Assembly: GCF_000817785.2 (NCBI RefSeq)
Contig: NZ_JTCM02000021.1
Location: 1 to 64,000 of the forward strand
From: Hassallia byssoidea VB512170
GTDB taxonomy: Bacteria; Cyanobacteriota; Cyanobacteriia; Cyanobacteriales; Nostocaceae
Direction: 5' to 3'
DNA length: 64,000 nucleotides
Below the pieces are notes generated by a model. It saw only the letters and a list, made by a program, of their open reading frames with translations, did not search any database and was not told where the DNA came from. The position numbers and the translations under genes are program-made. Shown here in pieces: positions 35,807-44,744 of this stretch. The stretch's first letter is position 1, and the number at the start of each line of letters is the position of its first letter.

Positions 35807-38521
35807 ATGGCTGCCAAAAAAAAGGGAAATAAATATAATAGTCTGCTGATTCTGGGGATAATTTGGCTGATATCGGCTTTATGCGATCGCATTTGGTTTA
35901 CACTAGATCGCTCAGTTCCAAGTTGGGATCAAGCAGATTACTTAACCGGCACGTTAAACTACTGGCAAGCGTTACAAAATGCTCAATGGTCAGATGCAGA
36001 ATGGTGGCAAAGTTTTTGGCTGCTATCTTCTAAAATACCGCCTTTAACTTACATCATTACAGCTATTGTTCAAAATATCTTTGGCACTGGTGCAGATCAA
36101 GCTACTTTAGTAATGCTGTTATTTAGCGGAATTTTACTTTTGTCAGTTTATGGCTTGGGTAAAGTGCTGTTTAACGAGTCTGTAGGTTTATGGGCAGCTG
36201 CATTATGTCAAATTTTACCAGGTCTTTATCGCCTGCGTTTAGAATTTCTCTTAGATTATCCTCTCGCATCTGTCGTTACCTTAAGTTTTTATTGCCTCAC
36301 AGTTTGGAAAGTTAGGGGAGATAGGGAGATTTGGAGACAAGGAGGACAAGGAGGACAAGGAGGACAAGAAGAATTTGTTTCCTTATCTCCCTTGTCTCCC
36401 TTGCCTCCCTTGTCTCCCTTGTCTCCCCCATCCCCCCCTCCCCCCCTCCTCCCCTCTCTTCTCTGGGCTGCTGCTTTTGGTTTATCGTTAGGATTGGCGT
36501 TTTTGGTGAAGCAAACTGCGTTATTCTTTTTGTTAACGCCGATCGCTTGGGTAGGATTTGCAGCATTACGTCAACGGCGTTGGGGACGTTTAGCACAGCT
36601 ACTAGGTAGTTTATGCTTGTCGGTATTGGTGTTTGCACCCTGGTATCGCACGAATTGGTTAATTATCCTTACTTCTGGTAAAAGAGCAACATTAGATTCT
36701 GCTGTTGCTGAACATGAAGCACCTTTAAATACACTACAAGCTTGGACTTATTATTGGCATCAATTACCCAATCAAGTTTCTTTACCTTTATTACTTGTAC
36801 CTATATTTGCCTTACTACTCTATTGGGGACATGTTAAGGAAGGAGGACAAGGAGGACAAGGAGGACAAGGAGGACAAGAAGACAAAGAGGAATTTGTTTC
36901 TCCATCTCCCTTGTCTCCCTTGTCTCCCTTATCTCCCCCTCTCTCCTACTCCCTGAAATGGATCGCAATATTTTGGGTAGGAAGTTATCTATTATCATCG
37001 CTCAACCCTAACAAGGACGATCGCTATGTCTTACCCTATTTACCAGTACTATCATTATTCTTGGCTTATGGGTTAACTTGTTCTCGTCATCTTTGGGGAA
37101 AGCGTACCCGCTTTTATACTGTTGGTTTGGCAATAATTTTGATGTTATTCAATCTGTTTCCTGTGGGAGGTATTTTGGGTAGTTGGATGACGCAAACTTT
37201 AAGTCCGCGATCGCAGTATTATCCTTATTTAGGAATTGAGTTACCACACCGACAAGTAATTGCCCAAATTATCCAAACTGAACCGTATCTGCGTTCTACG
37301 CTGGGAGTTTTGCCTTCTACCGCAGAAATTAACCAGCACAATTTGAATTATTATGGCGCATTAGAGAACTTTCAAGTTTATGGACGACAGGTAGGAACAA
37401 GAAAAAAGTTTCTTGAACAAGATAGGCGATCGCTTTCTTGGTTTCTCACCAAAACCGGCAATCAAGGTTCAATTCCAGAAAACCAAGCTGCCATAGTCGA
37501 AGCTGTGGAAACATCACCAGATTTCCAGCTAAATAAGTCTTGGAAGTTAAGCGATCGCAGTCTTCTGAAACTTTATCATCAAAAGCTGCCACCAATAGAA
37601 GTAAAATCTCTATCGGCAATAACCCCCCGTCGGATTATTCTATCACGAGTCACAGTCCCAAAAAAAGCGCCGCCAGGAATACCTGTACCTGTAACTTATG
37701 AATGGTCTGGCTCCTCGCAAGAGTTAGAACAAGGTTTAGTATTATTAACTTGGCGAAACACCGATAATTCAAAATGGTTACACGACCACGGTATCGCAAT
37801 GGGCAATTTGCATTCCACTTCAAATCAGCATTTATCAGTTATTGAAAGGATGGCGATGCTACCAAGTGCCGATACACCACCAGGAACTTACACCTTAGAA
37901 GCAACTTATCTCAATCGAGTTTCTGGCGAAAGTTATCCGCTGAAAGTGCCCAAAGTTACTTTGCAAATCGACCCTCAAGCCACCGCTACACCAGCACCAG
38001 AGTTAGATTTAGTAACGCAATTACGCATATTAGGAGCTAATTTATCCAAGGGTGCATCGGCATTAGAGCAAATATTTGAGGAAGTAGGACGTATCAATCA
38101 ATACGACCCAAATCAGGATTATTTGGTACAAGGAAGATTAACTTTAGGATATAGATTAGAGCATATTGCTCAAAACCGTGATTGGGCGTATGCTTTAGCT
38201 TTAGCAAACGTATTGCAAAGAAGAGTGAATGATGCGATCGCATCTTTAACTAAAGTAACTCAATTAGACGCAGAAAATCCCTACGCTTACGGCTATTTAG
38301 CTTTTGTCCAACTCTACAATTGGCAACCAGCAGCAGCACAAAAATCCCTACAACCTGGTTTAGCCAAAAACCCCAACATCACTGAACTAAAAGGACTTTC
38401 AGCAGTTGCCTACCTCATGCAAGGAAACATAATTAAAGCATGGCAGATTTATAGGGAATGGGGAATGGGGACTAGGGCATGGGGCAATGGGCATGGGGCA
38501 TTGGTAATTGGTAATTGGTAA
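35807..38521 (+). CDS. GT39-type membrane glycosyltransferase with in-frame repeat insertions
   Basis: A 904-residue multi-pass protein resembling dolichyl-phosphate-mannose/ArnT-type glycosyltransferases. The first periplasmic loop holds SVPSWDQADYLTGTLNYW, the likely catalytic Asp region, followed by about ten hydrophobic segments to residue 450. Soluble domains follow, and residues about 800-895 are TPR-like (DAIASLTKVTQLDAENPYAY). Two low-complexity blocks, (GGQ)n then (SPLSPL)n, interrupt it at about residues 171-219 and 345-384; their DNA is tandem repeat of the intergenic type. The last 15 residues (EWGMGTRAWGNGHGALVIG and on) are also encoded by an STRR array, so the original C-terminus has been replaced. 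Confidence 0.85.
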   Translation: MAAKKKGNKYNSLLILGIIWLISALCDRIWFTLDRSVPSWDQADYLTGTLNYWQALQNAQWSDAEWWQSFWLLSSKIPPLTYIITAIVQNIFGTGADQATLVMLLFSGILLLSVYGLGKVLFNESVGLWAAALCQILPGLYRLRLEFLLDYPLASVVTLSFYCLTVWKVRGDREIWRQGGQGGQGGQEEFVSLSPLSPLPPLSPLSPPSPPPPLLPSLLWAAAFGLSLGLAFLVKQTALFFLLTPIAWVGFAALRQRRWGRLAQLLGSLCLSVLVFAPWYRTNWLIILTSGKRATLDSAVAEHEAPLNTLQAWTYYWHQLPNQVSLPLLLVPIFALLLYWGHVKEGGQGGQGGQGGQEDKEEFVSPSPLSPLSPLSPPLSYSLKWIAIFWVGSYLLSSLNPNKDDRYVLPYLPVLSLFLAYGLTCSRHLWGKRTRFYTVGLAIILMLFNLFPVGGILGSWMTQTLSPRSQYYPYLGIELPHRQVIAQIIQTEPYLRSTLGVLPSTAEINQHNLNYYGALENFQVYGRQVGTRKKFLEQDRRSLSWFLTKTGNQGSIPENQAAIVEAVETSPDFQLNKSWKLSDRSLLKLYHQKLPPIEVKSLSAITPRRIILSRVTVPKKAPPGIPVPVTYEWSGSSQELEQGLVLLTWRNTDNSKWLHDHGIAMGNLHSTSNQHLSVIERMAMLPSADTPPGTYTLEATYLNRVSGESYPLKVPKVTLQIDPQATATPAPELDLVTQLRILGANLSKGASALEQIFEEVGRINQYDPNQDYLVQGRLTLGYRLEHIAQNRDWAYALALANVLQRRVNDAIASLTKVTQLDAENPYAYGYLAFVQLYNWQPAAAQKSLQPGLAKNPNITELKGLSAVAYLMQGNIIKAWQIYREWGMGTRAWGNGHGALVIGNW
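36317..36462. repeat. Tandem repeat inside the GT39 gene, first copy
   Basis: (GGAGGACAA)n at about 36338-36370, then (TCTCCCTTG)n at about 36386-36430 and a C-rich tail. The two arms are roughly complementary. It is read in frame as GGQGGQGGQ and SPLSPLPPL. Confidence 0.85.
36838..36957. repeat. Tandem repeat inside the GT39 gene, second copy
   Basis: (GGAGGACAA)n at about 36840-36880, then (TCTCCCTTG)n at about 36903-36935. It has the same two-armed composition as the first copy and is also in frame, in the next hydrophilic loop. Confidence 0.85.
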
Positions 38522-38695
38522 TTGGTAATTGGTAATTGGTAATTGGTAATATTTCTTTTTTTAGTCCCCAGTCCCCATGCCCAATGACGGCAGATACTCC
38601 ACGCAGGTGAACCCCAAGACCGCACAGCCAAACCTATGCCCATTGCCCATTGCCCATTGCCCATTGCCCATTGCCCATTGCCCAATTACCCATTC
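38455..38695. repeat. Heptamer arrays between convergent genes
   Basis: (GGGGAAT) and (GGGGCAT) units run into the 3' end of the GT39 gene, then (TTGGTAA)n at about 38498-38548, and (TTGCCCA)n at about 38637-38680. The array meets the 3' end of the hybrid histidine kinase gene. Confidence 0.85.
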
Positions 38696-40836
38696 CCCAA
38701 ATATCGCATCAATATTAACTCTAATTGAACGATACCAATCGGTTTGCTGAGATAGTCGCTAGCACCAGCTTGGCACAAGCGATCGCGATCTACAGTCATT
38801 CCCATTGGTGTCATAATTACCACTGGCAAATCTTGCCAAGAAGGTATTTGTCGCACAAGATTCAGCAAATCCCATCCGCTGACATCTCCGCTTAAATGCA
38901 CATCCAACAAAATTAAATCTGGTTGAAAATTTCTTACCCGATGCAAAAAGCTGTTTGAGTCGCGAGTTTTCTGGACCTGATAGCCAATTGTCTGAAGATA
39001 ATCTTGCAGCAATGTAGCAGTGTTTTCCTCGTCTTCCACAAGCAAGATGCGTTTATTAATTGTAGTAGCGGGGACACTCGGATTAGAAGATACAGGAAAA
39101 GAAACTTTAGAAGAATTATTTTCTTTCCCCCACTCCGCTGCTGACTGATGAATTTGATTTGGTAGAAACAGCATAAATCGACTACCTTCTCCCAAAGTCG
39201 ATTCTACTGTCACATCTCCACCATGCATTCGTGCTAACTTGCGTGTCAAAGCTAAACCTAAACCAGTACCTTCATACTCGCGATTTAAGCGACTGTCAAG
39301 CTGTTTAAACGGTTCAAACAAAAATTGAAATTGACTTGAGTCGATACCAATACCCGTATCGGCAACTGTAAATATCATCCCTTGCGGTACTTTTTTCACC
39401 GTTAGCGAGACTTTACCCCCTGGGGTGAATTTTATCGCATTGGTGAGCAGATTTAGTAGCATTTGTTTAATTCGTCGCTCGTCGGCAATGCAAACATCTG
39501 CCTCTGGATATATTTCGGTTGTGAGTTGCAATTTTTTTTCAAAAGCGCGATCGCGCACTGTCGATATTACAGAGTTACAAATATCTTCCACTTGCAAAGG
39601 TAACAGCATTAATTCTTCTTTGCCGGCTTCTACCCTAGACAAATCAAGGATATCGTTAATCAGTGCCAGCAATTGTTCACCACTACTATATATATAATTT
39701 ACATATTCTTCTTGCTTATCATTCAGCGTGCCTACTATTTTTTGTTGCAGCAACTGAGATAAACCCATAATTGCATTTAGAGGTGTACGCAGTTCATGAC
39801 TCATAGTTGCTAAAAATTCACTTTTTGCCCGACTGCTTACTTCTGCTGCTTCTTTAGTTTTAAGCAATTTTAACTCAGTTCGCTTGCGTTCTGTGATATC
39901 TTCTATAATGGTGAGGAAAAATTCAGGTTGATTATTTGTGTCGTCAATCAAAGAAACGGAAATGTCAGTCCAAACTAAGCTACCGTCTTTATGTTGAAAA
40001 CGCAATTCTTTCTTGAAACAATCGCGATTTTCTGCTACTATTTGTTGGTACTGTAAATCTGTAGTCAAATCTTCATAATAAATATAATCTCTAAGGCGTT
40101 TGTCACATAGTTCTTCTTGATTGTAACCTAGCATCTGACATAAAGCCGGATTACTATCTACTATCTTTTCATCCATATTTGCCAAGCTAATACCAATAGA
40201 AGAACGCTCAAACATTGCCCGGAATTTTGCCTGACTTTTTCTTAGTGCTGACTGTGCAGCGTTTCGCTCGCTGATTTCGATTGCTAGCTTGACGAAATCT
40301 GCAATTGAGGCAGCAAAATTCTCTTCTTCCAAAGTCCATTGCCGAACACTATTAATGTGTTGGTGGCAAACTACCCCCACCAATCGACTTCCTAACCAAA
40401 TCGGTGCATACAGCACCGATGTAACCCCAAACATAGAAAGATGAGAGGAGAATTCTTGGGTTCTTTTGTCGTTGAAAACATCATTTACTGCAATGCTACG
40501 TTCCTCTGACAAAGCTTGAAAATAAGCGGGACAACTTGCTTTTAAAAGGGAAAGACCGGCGGTATGTTGGTTTGTGCTAACATCATATAAATCAATGCAT
40601 TCAATTTTTGAATAGTCTGAGTTGTACAACCATACCCCAACTCGCTGCACTAAAAGCGATCGCGCTGCTGCTTCGGTGATTTCCTTTAATGTTGCCTGAA
40701 GATTGCCTTGCTCGAACGTATTGCTTTTTGCCAGTTGCATCAGTGTCTGGCTTTGCGGCAGACAATCTTCCGGTATGAGCAAATCCTCTTTTGTTTGCTT
40801 GCGTTCTCTAATATCTCTCACTGCCAATACTCGCAT
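38686..40836 (-). CDS. Hybrid histidine kinase / response regulator, N-terminally truncated
   Basis: A 716-residue signalling protein. Order: short PAS tail (MRVLAVRDIRERKQ), GAF domain (about 40-190), PAS/PAC (about 205-320, DITERKRTELKLLKTKEAAE), dimerisation domain with phosphorylated His in TMSHELRTPLNAIMGLSQ (about 346), ATPase domain (NLLTNAIKFTPGG, DTGIGID, GTGLGLALTRKLA) and a receiver domain with phosphoacceptor Asp in FQPDLILLDVHLSGDVSGWD (about 644). No transmembrane segment is visible, so it is cytosolic. The first residues are the end of a PAS domain whose body lies in another frame just upstream, so the gene is probably frameshifted. Ligand unknown. Confidence 0.88.
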   Translation of the reverse strand: MRVLAVRDIRERKQTKEDLLIPEDCLPQSQTLMQLAKSNTFEQGNLQATLKEITEAAARSLLVQRVGVWLYNSDYSKIECIDLYDVSTNQHTAGLSLLKASCPAYFQALSEERSIAVNDVFNDKRTQEFSSHLSMFGVTSVLYAPIWLGSRLVGVVCHQHINSVRQWTLEEENFAASIADFVKLAIEISERNAAQSALRKSQAKFRAMFERSSIGISLANMDEKIVDSNPALCQMLGYNQEELCDKRLRDYIYYEDLTTDLQYQQIVAENRDCFKKELRFQHKDGSLVWTDISVSLIDDTNNQPEFFLTIIEDITERKRTELKLLKTKEAAEVSSRAKSEFLATMSHELRTPLNAIMGLSQLLQQKIVGTLNDKQEEYVNYIYSSGEQLLALINDILDLSRVEAGKEELMLLPLQVEDICNSVISTVRDRAFEKKLQLTTEIYPEADVCIADERRIKQMLLNLLTNAIKFTPGGKVSLTVKKVPQGMIFTVADTGIGIDSSQFQFLFEPFKQLDSRLNREYEGTGLGLALTRKLARMHGGDVTVESTLGEGSRFMLFLPNQIHQSAAEWGKENNSSKVSFPVSSNPSVPATTINKRILLVEDEENTATLLQDYLQTIGYQVQKTRDSNSFLHRVRNFQPDLILLDVHLSGDVSGWDLLNLVRQIPSWQDLPVVIMTPMGMTVDRDRLCQAGASDYLSKPIGIVQLELILMRYLGNG

Positions 40837-41219
40837 TTCTTGCTCCTGGGAATGACTTTCGCTTGTAGTTCAACGGTCAAAGTAAAACCGTTTTGTTTAA
40901 CTACAACGACTTCATCGGGTTTTTCATAATTATCAAGAATATTTTTTATGATTAACTCTTGTGATTCTGGTATAATTTCAAAACTGTTTTTGCCAATCAG
41001 GTTTTTAACTTGATAACTACTCATTGTCACGAAAGCATGATTCGCATTGAAAGTAATTTCGTCGTTATTATGTGCTATTATCTTTTCAAACATTGCTGCA
41101 CAGAAGCAACATATATTGATTTTGCTATCAAACATAATAGAAGAATATAATATATTTTTATCCTTAAATGATAAATTTAATATAGCTATAAGATTAAGAT
41201 TTTCCGTGTTCGCAAACAC
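40818..41219 (-). pseudogene. Frameshifted N-terminal PAS part of the hybrid histidine kinase
   Basis: This 133-codon frame contains a recognisable PAS domain: MFEKIIAHNNDEITFNANHA, LIGKNSFEIIPESQELIIKN and FTLTVELQAKVIP, then runs into a stop. At the point after KVIP the other frame continues QEQEMRVLAVRDIRERK, exactly the expected end of such a PAS domain. One missing or extra base near 40845-40850 explains the break. It could be a real mutation or a sequencing error. Sequence before residue about 45 is not PAS-like, suggesting further decay of the 5' end. Confidence 0.7.
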
Positions 41220-41428
41220 AAAGAAATTTGGTTATTTTTCTAGTACTGGTTAATTTCGGTTGTTCCAAATGACCATTTACTGTAAAAAAGTGATGAAGAT
41301 ACTCTTTATCTACCCTCTGTCCATATTTATATCTTCCCACTGAGACTTGTGCATTCTCCTAAAGAAAGATACATATAAGACCGAATTTTGCGAGAATTGA
41401 AATAATAAGCTGTTGCGAAGGTGGAGCA

Positions 41429-42355
41429 ATGACAGAGAGTAACGTGAGAATTGTCTCCCTAATTCCCAGTGGAACGGAGATTTTAGCCGCATTGGGTTTA
41501 ACTGATATGATTGTGGGGCGATCGCACGAATGTGACTACCCTCCAGAAATCAAAAATCGCCCTGTTTGCACCCAAGCAAGACTAAACACCAATGCACCCA
41601 GCGCCGAAATTCATGATAAAGTCAACAACTTGTTGCAATCTGCCCTCAGCATCTATCAAATCAAAACAGATGTTTTAGAACAATTGCAGCCCACTCACAT
41701 TGTCACCCAAGACCAGTGTGACGTTTGTGCTGTCAGTCTGGGTGATGTCGAAAAGGCAGTTGCTAGCCTTACCCACAATTCACCCCAAATTATTTCCTTG
41801 CAACCCAATGTACTCAAGGATGTTTGGACGGATATTGAGCGAGTCAGCAAAGCCTTCAACGTTGATTCAGTCAAGGTATTAGAAAATTTAGAAGCTCGCG
41901 TCCAAATTGTCAAGCAAAAAGTCCAAGGACTTTCTTTAACAGAACTGCCCAAAGTCGCTTGTATCGAATGGACTGAACCTTTAATGGTTGCTTCCAATTG
42001 GATTCCGGAATTAGTAAACTTAGCCGGAGGACAATCGCTGTTTAGCGTTGCCGGTCAGCCTTCAACTCAGTTGCAGTGGGAAACACTCATAGCTAGCAAT
42101 CCAGATGCAGTCATTTTTCTGCCTTGCGGCTTTGATTTAAATCGCACTCGTCAAGAAGCACAATTATTAACTCAAAATCCAGAATGGCAAAAACTCCACG
42201 CCACCCAAAGTGGTAGGGTGTATATTACTGATGGTAATGCCTATTTCAACCGTCCAGGACCGCGACTAGCAGATTCTTTAGAAATTTTGGCAGAAATTCT
42301 GCATCCGGAAATCTTTGAATACGGTTACAAAGGAACCGGCTGGGAAGTTTTGTAA
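41429..42355 (+). CDS. BtuF-like cobalamin/iron-complex-binding protein without signal peptide
   Basis: A 308-residue protein with the type III periplasmic-binding fold (Peripla_BP_2): IVSLIPSGTEILAALGLTDM, VGRSHECDYPPEI, HIVTQDQCDVCAVSLGDVE, VASNWIPELVNLAGGQSLF and NPDAVIFLPCGFDLNRTR. It is close to the cobalamin-binding BtuF-like group found in cyanobacteria. It lacks a signal peptide, starting directly MTESNVRIVSLIPSG, so it may be cytosolic rather than an ABC-importer receptor. No BtuC/BtuD genes lie nearby. Confidence 0.8.
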   Translation: MTESNVRIVSLIPSGTEILAALGLTDMIVGRSHECDYPPEIKNRPVCTQARLNTNAPSAEIHDKVNNLLQSALSIYQIKTDVLEQLQPTHIVTQDQCDVCAVSLGDVEKAVASLTHNSPQIISLQPNVLKDVWTDIERVSKAFNVDSVKVLENLEARVQIVKQKVQGLSLTELPKVACIEWTEPLMVASNWIPELVNLAGGQSLFSVAGQPSTQLQWETLIASNPDAVIFLPCGFDLNRTRQEAQLLTQNPEWQKLHATQSGRVYITDGNAYFNRPGPRLADSLEILAEILHPEIFEYGYKGTGWEVL

Positions 42356-42535
42356 TGGGGAATGGGGAATGGGGAGTGGGGAATGGGTAATTGGTAATGG
42401 GTAATTGGTAATGGGTAATGGAAATCGGATAAATTCTTCCTTGTCCCCCTTGTCCCCCTTGTCCCCTTGTCTCCCTTGTCTCCCTTGTCTCCCTTGTCCC
42501 CCCTGTCCCCCTTGTCCCTAGTCCCTAGTCCTTAG
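42356..42535. repeat. Heptamer and CCTTGTCC tandem array
   Basis: (GGGGAAT)/(GGGTAAT) units at about 42357-42420, then (CCCCCTTGT)n/(CTCCCTTGT)n to about 42515 and (CCCTAGT)n. The emfourin-like gene ends inside the last units. Confidence 0.85.
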
Positions 42536-42818
42536 CGTTTTTCAGCCATTCTATTAGGGATTTTAAGTCACCGGAGAGTGCAGACTCACCTACGGTGATG
42601 GTATGTTGCTTACCGTTATCTTCTACAGTCAAGGTATATTGAAAGCGATCGCTTCCTCGTGTATCTGAAGCGATCGTTTGCGGTAATTCAAAGAAACCCG
42701 CAGATTGAATTAGTTGAGAAACCTGGTTAGATTCGTTTGGCGGCAGAGTAGCTGTGTCAATATTTGTTGTCCTGATTATTCCAGCAAAACCGCCCGAGCG
42801 TTCTAAGGAGATCCGCAT
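42525..42818 (-). CDS. Emfourin-like protealysin inhibitor
   Basis: A 97-residue protein starting at ATG 42816-42818 (MRISLERSGGFAGIIRTTNI), with a GGAG ribosome-binding sequence eight bases upstream; the longer frame starts with TTG and is less likely. The opening ISLERSGGFAG, the NQVSQLIQSAGFFELP segment and FQYTLTVEDNGKQHTITVGE match the emfourin family of protealysin inhibitors (described with Serratia protealysin). It follows the M4 protease gene on the same strand, a known pairing, separated by 175 bp containing a hairpin repeat. It should hold the protease inactive in the cytosol. The last residues are encoded by a repeat array. Confidence 0.85.
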   Translation of the reverse strand: MRISLERSGGFAGIIRTTNIDTATLPPNESNQVSQLIQSAGFFELPQTIASDTRGSDRFQYTLTVEDNGKQHTITVGESALSGDLKSLIEWLKNAKD

Positions 42819-42958
42819 TTTTAAGTCTCCGTCGTGTTGTATGCGCTGCGAAAAATACAAAAACTAGGAGGAAAACAGTATTATCTCCTAGTTTAGCAAT
42901 AAAAGACAACACGCAGACAATTAGAAGTTATGAATTATGAATTCCTTGCGTCTGTACA

Positions 42959-42996
42959 TAATTCCCCGTACAGACGTTCCACGCCTTACGTCTCTA
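42959..42996. repeat. GTAGAGACG-family hairpin at the M4 protease 3' end
   Basis: On the minus strand: CTGTAGAGACGTAAGGCG, a short loop, then AACGTCTGTACGG. The TAG at 42994-42996 is the stop codon of the M4 protease gene. Confidence 0.75.
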
Positions 42997-44073
42997 CAGA
43001 ACTCCGACCTTTTGCCAAGCATTCTGCACTGCTTTTTGTTCCTTGCCATTATTGCCGTAGAGTTCGCCAGCAACTTGAATAGTTATTTGAGCAGCGCGTT
43101 TAAAATTTGCTTTAGAACGCAGGCGATCGCGTAAACTTATGTACCAAATTTTGCCTGCTTTTTCCCAAGCATAACCGCCAATCTCCATTGCCGCTAAGTA
43201 AAACGCATTGTTGGGAATACCTGAGTTAATATGCACTCCAGCGTTATCTTGCATCCCCCTGTAAAGGTCTTTATAATTCGCTGGTTGCGGGTCTTTACCC
43301 AACACCGGATCATCATACGCTGTCCCAGGCGCTTTCATCGAGCGGATACCTACACCCTTGACATTTGGCGCAAATAGACCTTCCCCAATAACCCAACTCG
43401 ACTTATCTACGGTCTCATTATTTACTCTTTGTTTGACCATGATACCAAAGACATCAGACATCGACTCATTGAGTGCGCCAGATTCGCCAAAGTATACTAG
43501 AGCAGCTTCATACTGAGTCACACCATGAGTTAACTCATGTCCAATCACATCAATTGACTTAGTGAAGCGTTGAAAAAGCTCTCCGTCACCATCACCATAA
43601 ACCATCTGACTGCCATTCCAAAAGGCGTTGTCATACTTCTTACCGAAATGCACGGTAGAGTCTAAACGCAGCCCCTTATCATCAACAGAATTGCGCTCGA
43701 AGACATCATAATACAAATCATAAGTTGCCCCAGCACTATCGTAAGCCTCGTTCACCATCACGTCACTGCTGGCAGGATCGCCCTCACTACGTACTAGCGT
43801 GCCAGGGAGTTGTTCGCCATTTTTAGCATCATAGACGGTGCGACGCTTTACACCGGGTTGGGCTTCAAATGTAATACCACCTACCACATCGCGACGTCCG
43901 CGAAGCTGTGCGGAAACATTTAATGTATGAAAAGCCCACTGACGCTGTTCAGGATTGCCATTAACAGCAACCTTTTCCAGCACATGTGGGGGGATGATAC
44001 AACAAATAGGGCAGCGAGAATAAATTTGATGCTTACAGTCAAACCCTAACGATCTTTTATTGCTTCTAGCCAT
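42994..44073 (-). CDS. Protealysin-like M4 metallopeptidase
   Basis: A 359-residue zinc protease of the thermolysin family. The N-terminal part (CPICCIIPPHVLEKVAVNGN) is a short protealysin-type propeptide with a PPxxL motif; there is no signal peptide. The catalytic motif is VIGHELTHGVTQYEA (about residue 178), the third zinc ligand lies in GALNESMSDVFGIMV, and the C-terminal catalytic His in NAGVHINSGIPNNAFYLAAM. It is preceded by AAGGAG ten bases from the ATG. A Cys cluster (CKHQIYSRCPICC) near the start is unusual. The emfourin-like inhibitor gene follows on the same strand. Confidence 0.93.
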   Translation of the reverse strand: MARSNKRSLGFDCKHQIYSRCPICCIIPPHVLEKVAVNGNPEQRQWAFHTLNVSAQLRGRRDVVGGITFEAQPGVKRRTVYDAKNGEQLPGTLVRSEGDPASSDVMVNEAYDSAGATYDLYYDVFERNSVDDKGLRLDSTVHFGKKYDNAFWNGSQMVYGDGDGELFQRFTKSIDVIGHELTHGVTQYEAALVYFGESGALNESMSDVFGIMVKQRVNNETVDKSSWVIGEGLFAPNVKGVGIRSMKAPGTAYDDPVLGKDPQPANYKDLYRGMQDNAGVHINSGIPNNAFYLAAMEIGGYAWEKAGKIWYISLRDRLRSKANFKRAAQITIQVAGELYGNNGKEQKAVQNAWQKVGVL

Positions 44074-44423
44074 GCAAGATGTTCTCCTTTTTAAAAGTAA
44101 GTGATGAGAAGTGGCTTAAACTCCACTGTTGAAAGGAGCAGAAAAACCAATACCAACAGCGTATCCGTGGTTTGTCTCTCAGAAAATCTTCTACTTTCTA
44201 TTTTCGACAGATCCGCTATCGATTTTACAGTACCCTCGCAGGGTACTTTTGTGTTAGGGTGTTGCATCAAAGTACAAGGGAAACGTTGATGCGGCGAGTT
44301 TCAGCCCAAAACAATAGCGTCAATCAGCAACACCTCGTTAAATACACCCAACGGGTTTATATAATAGTTCCTATTAAGGACAATTGTGCTATTTATTACT
44401 ATTTTGTTAATAAAGGGGATTGG

Positions 44424-44707
44424 AGAATGGGGAATGGGGAATGGGGAATGGGGAATGGGGAATGGGGAATGGGGAATGGGGAATGGGGAATGGGGAATAG
44501 GGAATGGTGAGTCCAGCGCTGCGGGAGGGTTTCCCTCCGCAGGCGACTGGCGAACCCGAAGGGGGAATGGGGAATGGGGAATCGGTAAAGGAAAATCGGG
44601 AATGGGGAATGGGTAAAAACTATTAGCAATTACCAATTACCAATTACCAATTCTCAATTACCAATTACCAATTCTCAATTACCAATTCTCAATTACCAAT
44701 TACCCAC
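44424..44707. repeat. Heptamer arrays and a TCCAGCGCTGCGG element upstream of bioB
   Basis: (GGGGAAT)n at 44424-44505 (about twelve units), a GC-rich element at 44508-44560 (CCAGCGCTGCGGGAGGG ... CCCTCCGCAGGCGACTGGCG), more (GGGGAAT)n, and (TTACCAA)n at 44627-44705. It occupies most of the 638-bp gap between the M4 protease and bioB; the first 320 bp of the gap hold only a GTACCCTCGCAGGGTAC palindrome. Confidence 0.85.
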
Positions 44708-44744
44708 GCTCTTGCGATCAATCCACTCTACAACAAGGATAGTG

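Noticed and set aside
44712-44744. TTG start for bioB at 44712
   Set aside because: ATG at 44745 has an AAGGA ribosome-binding site and begins close to the conserved region.
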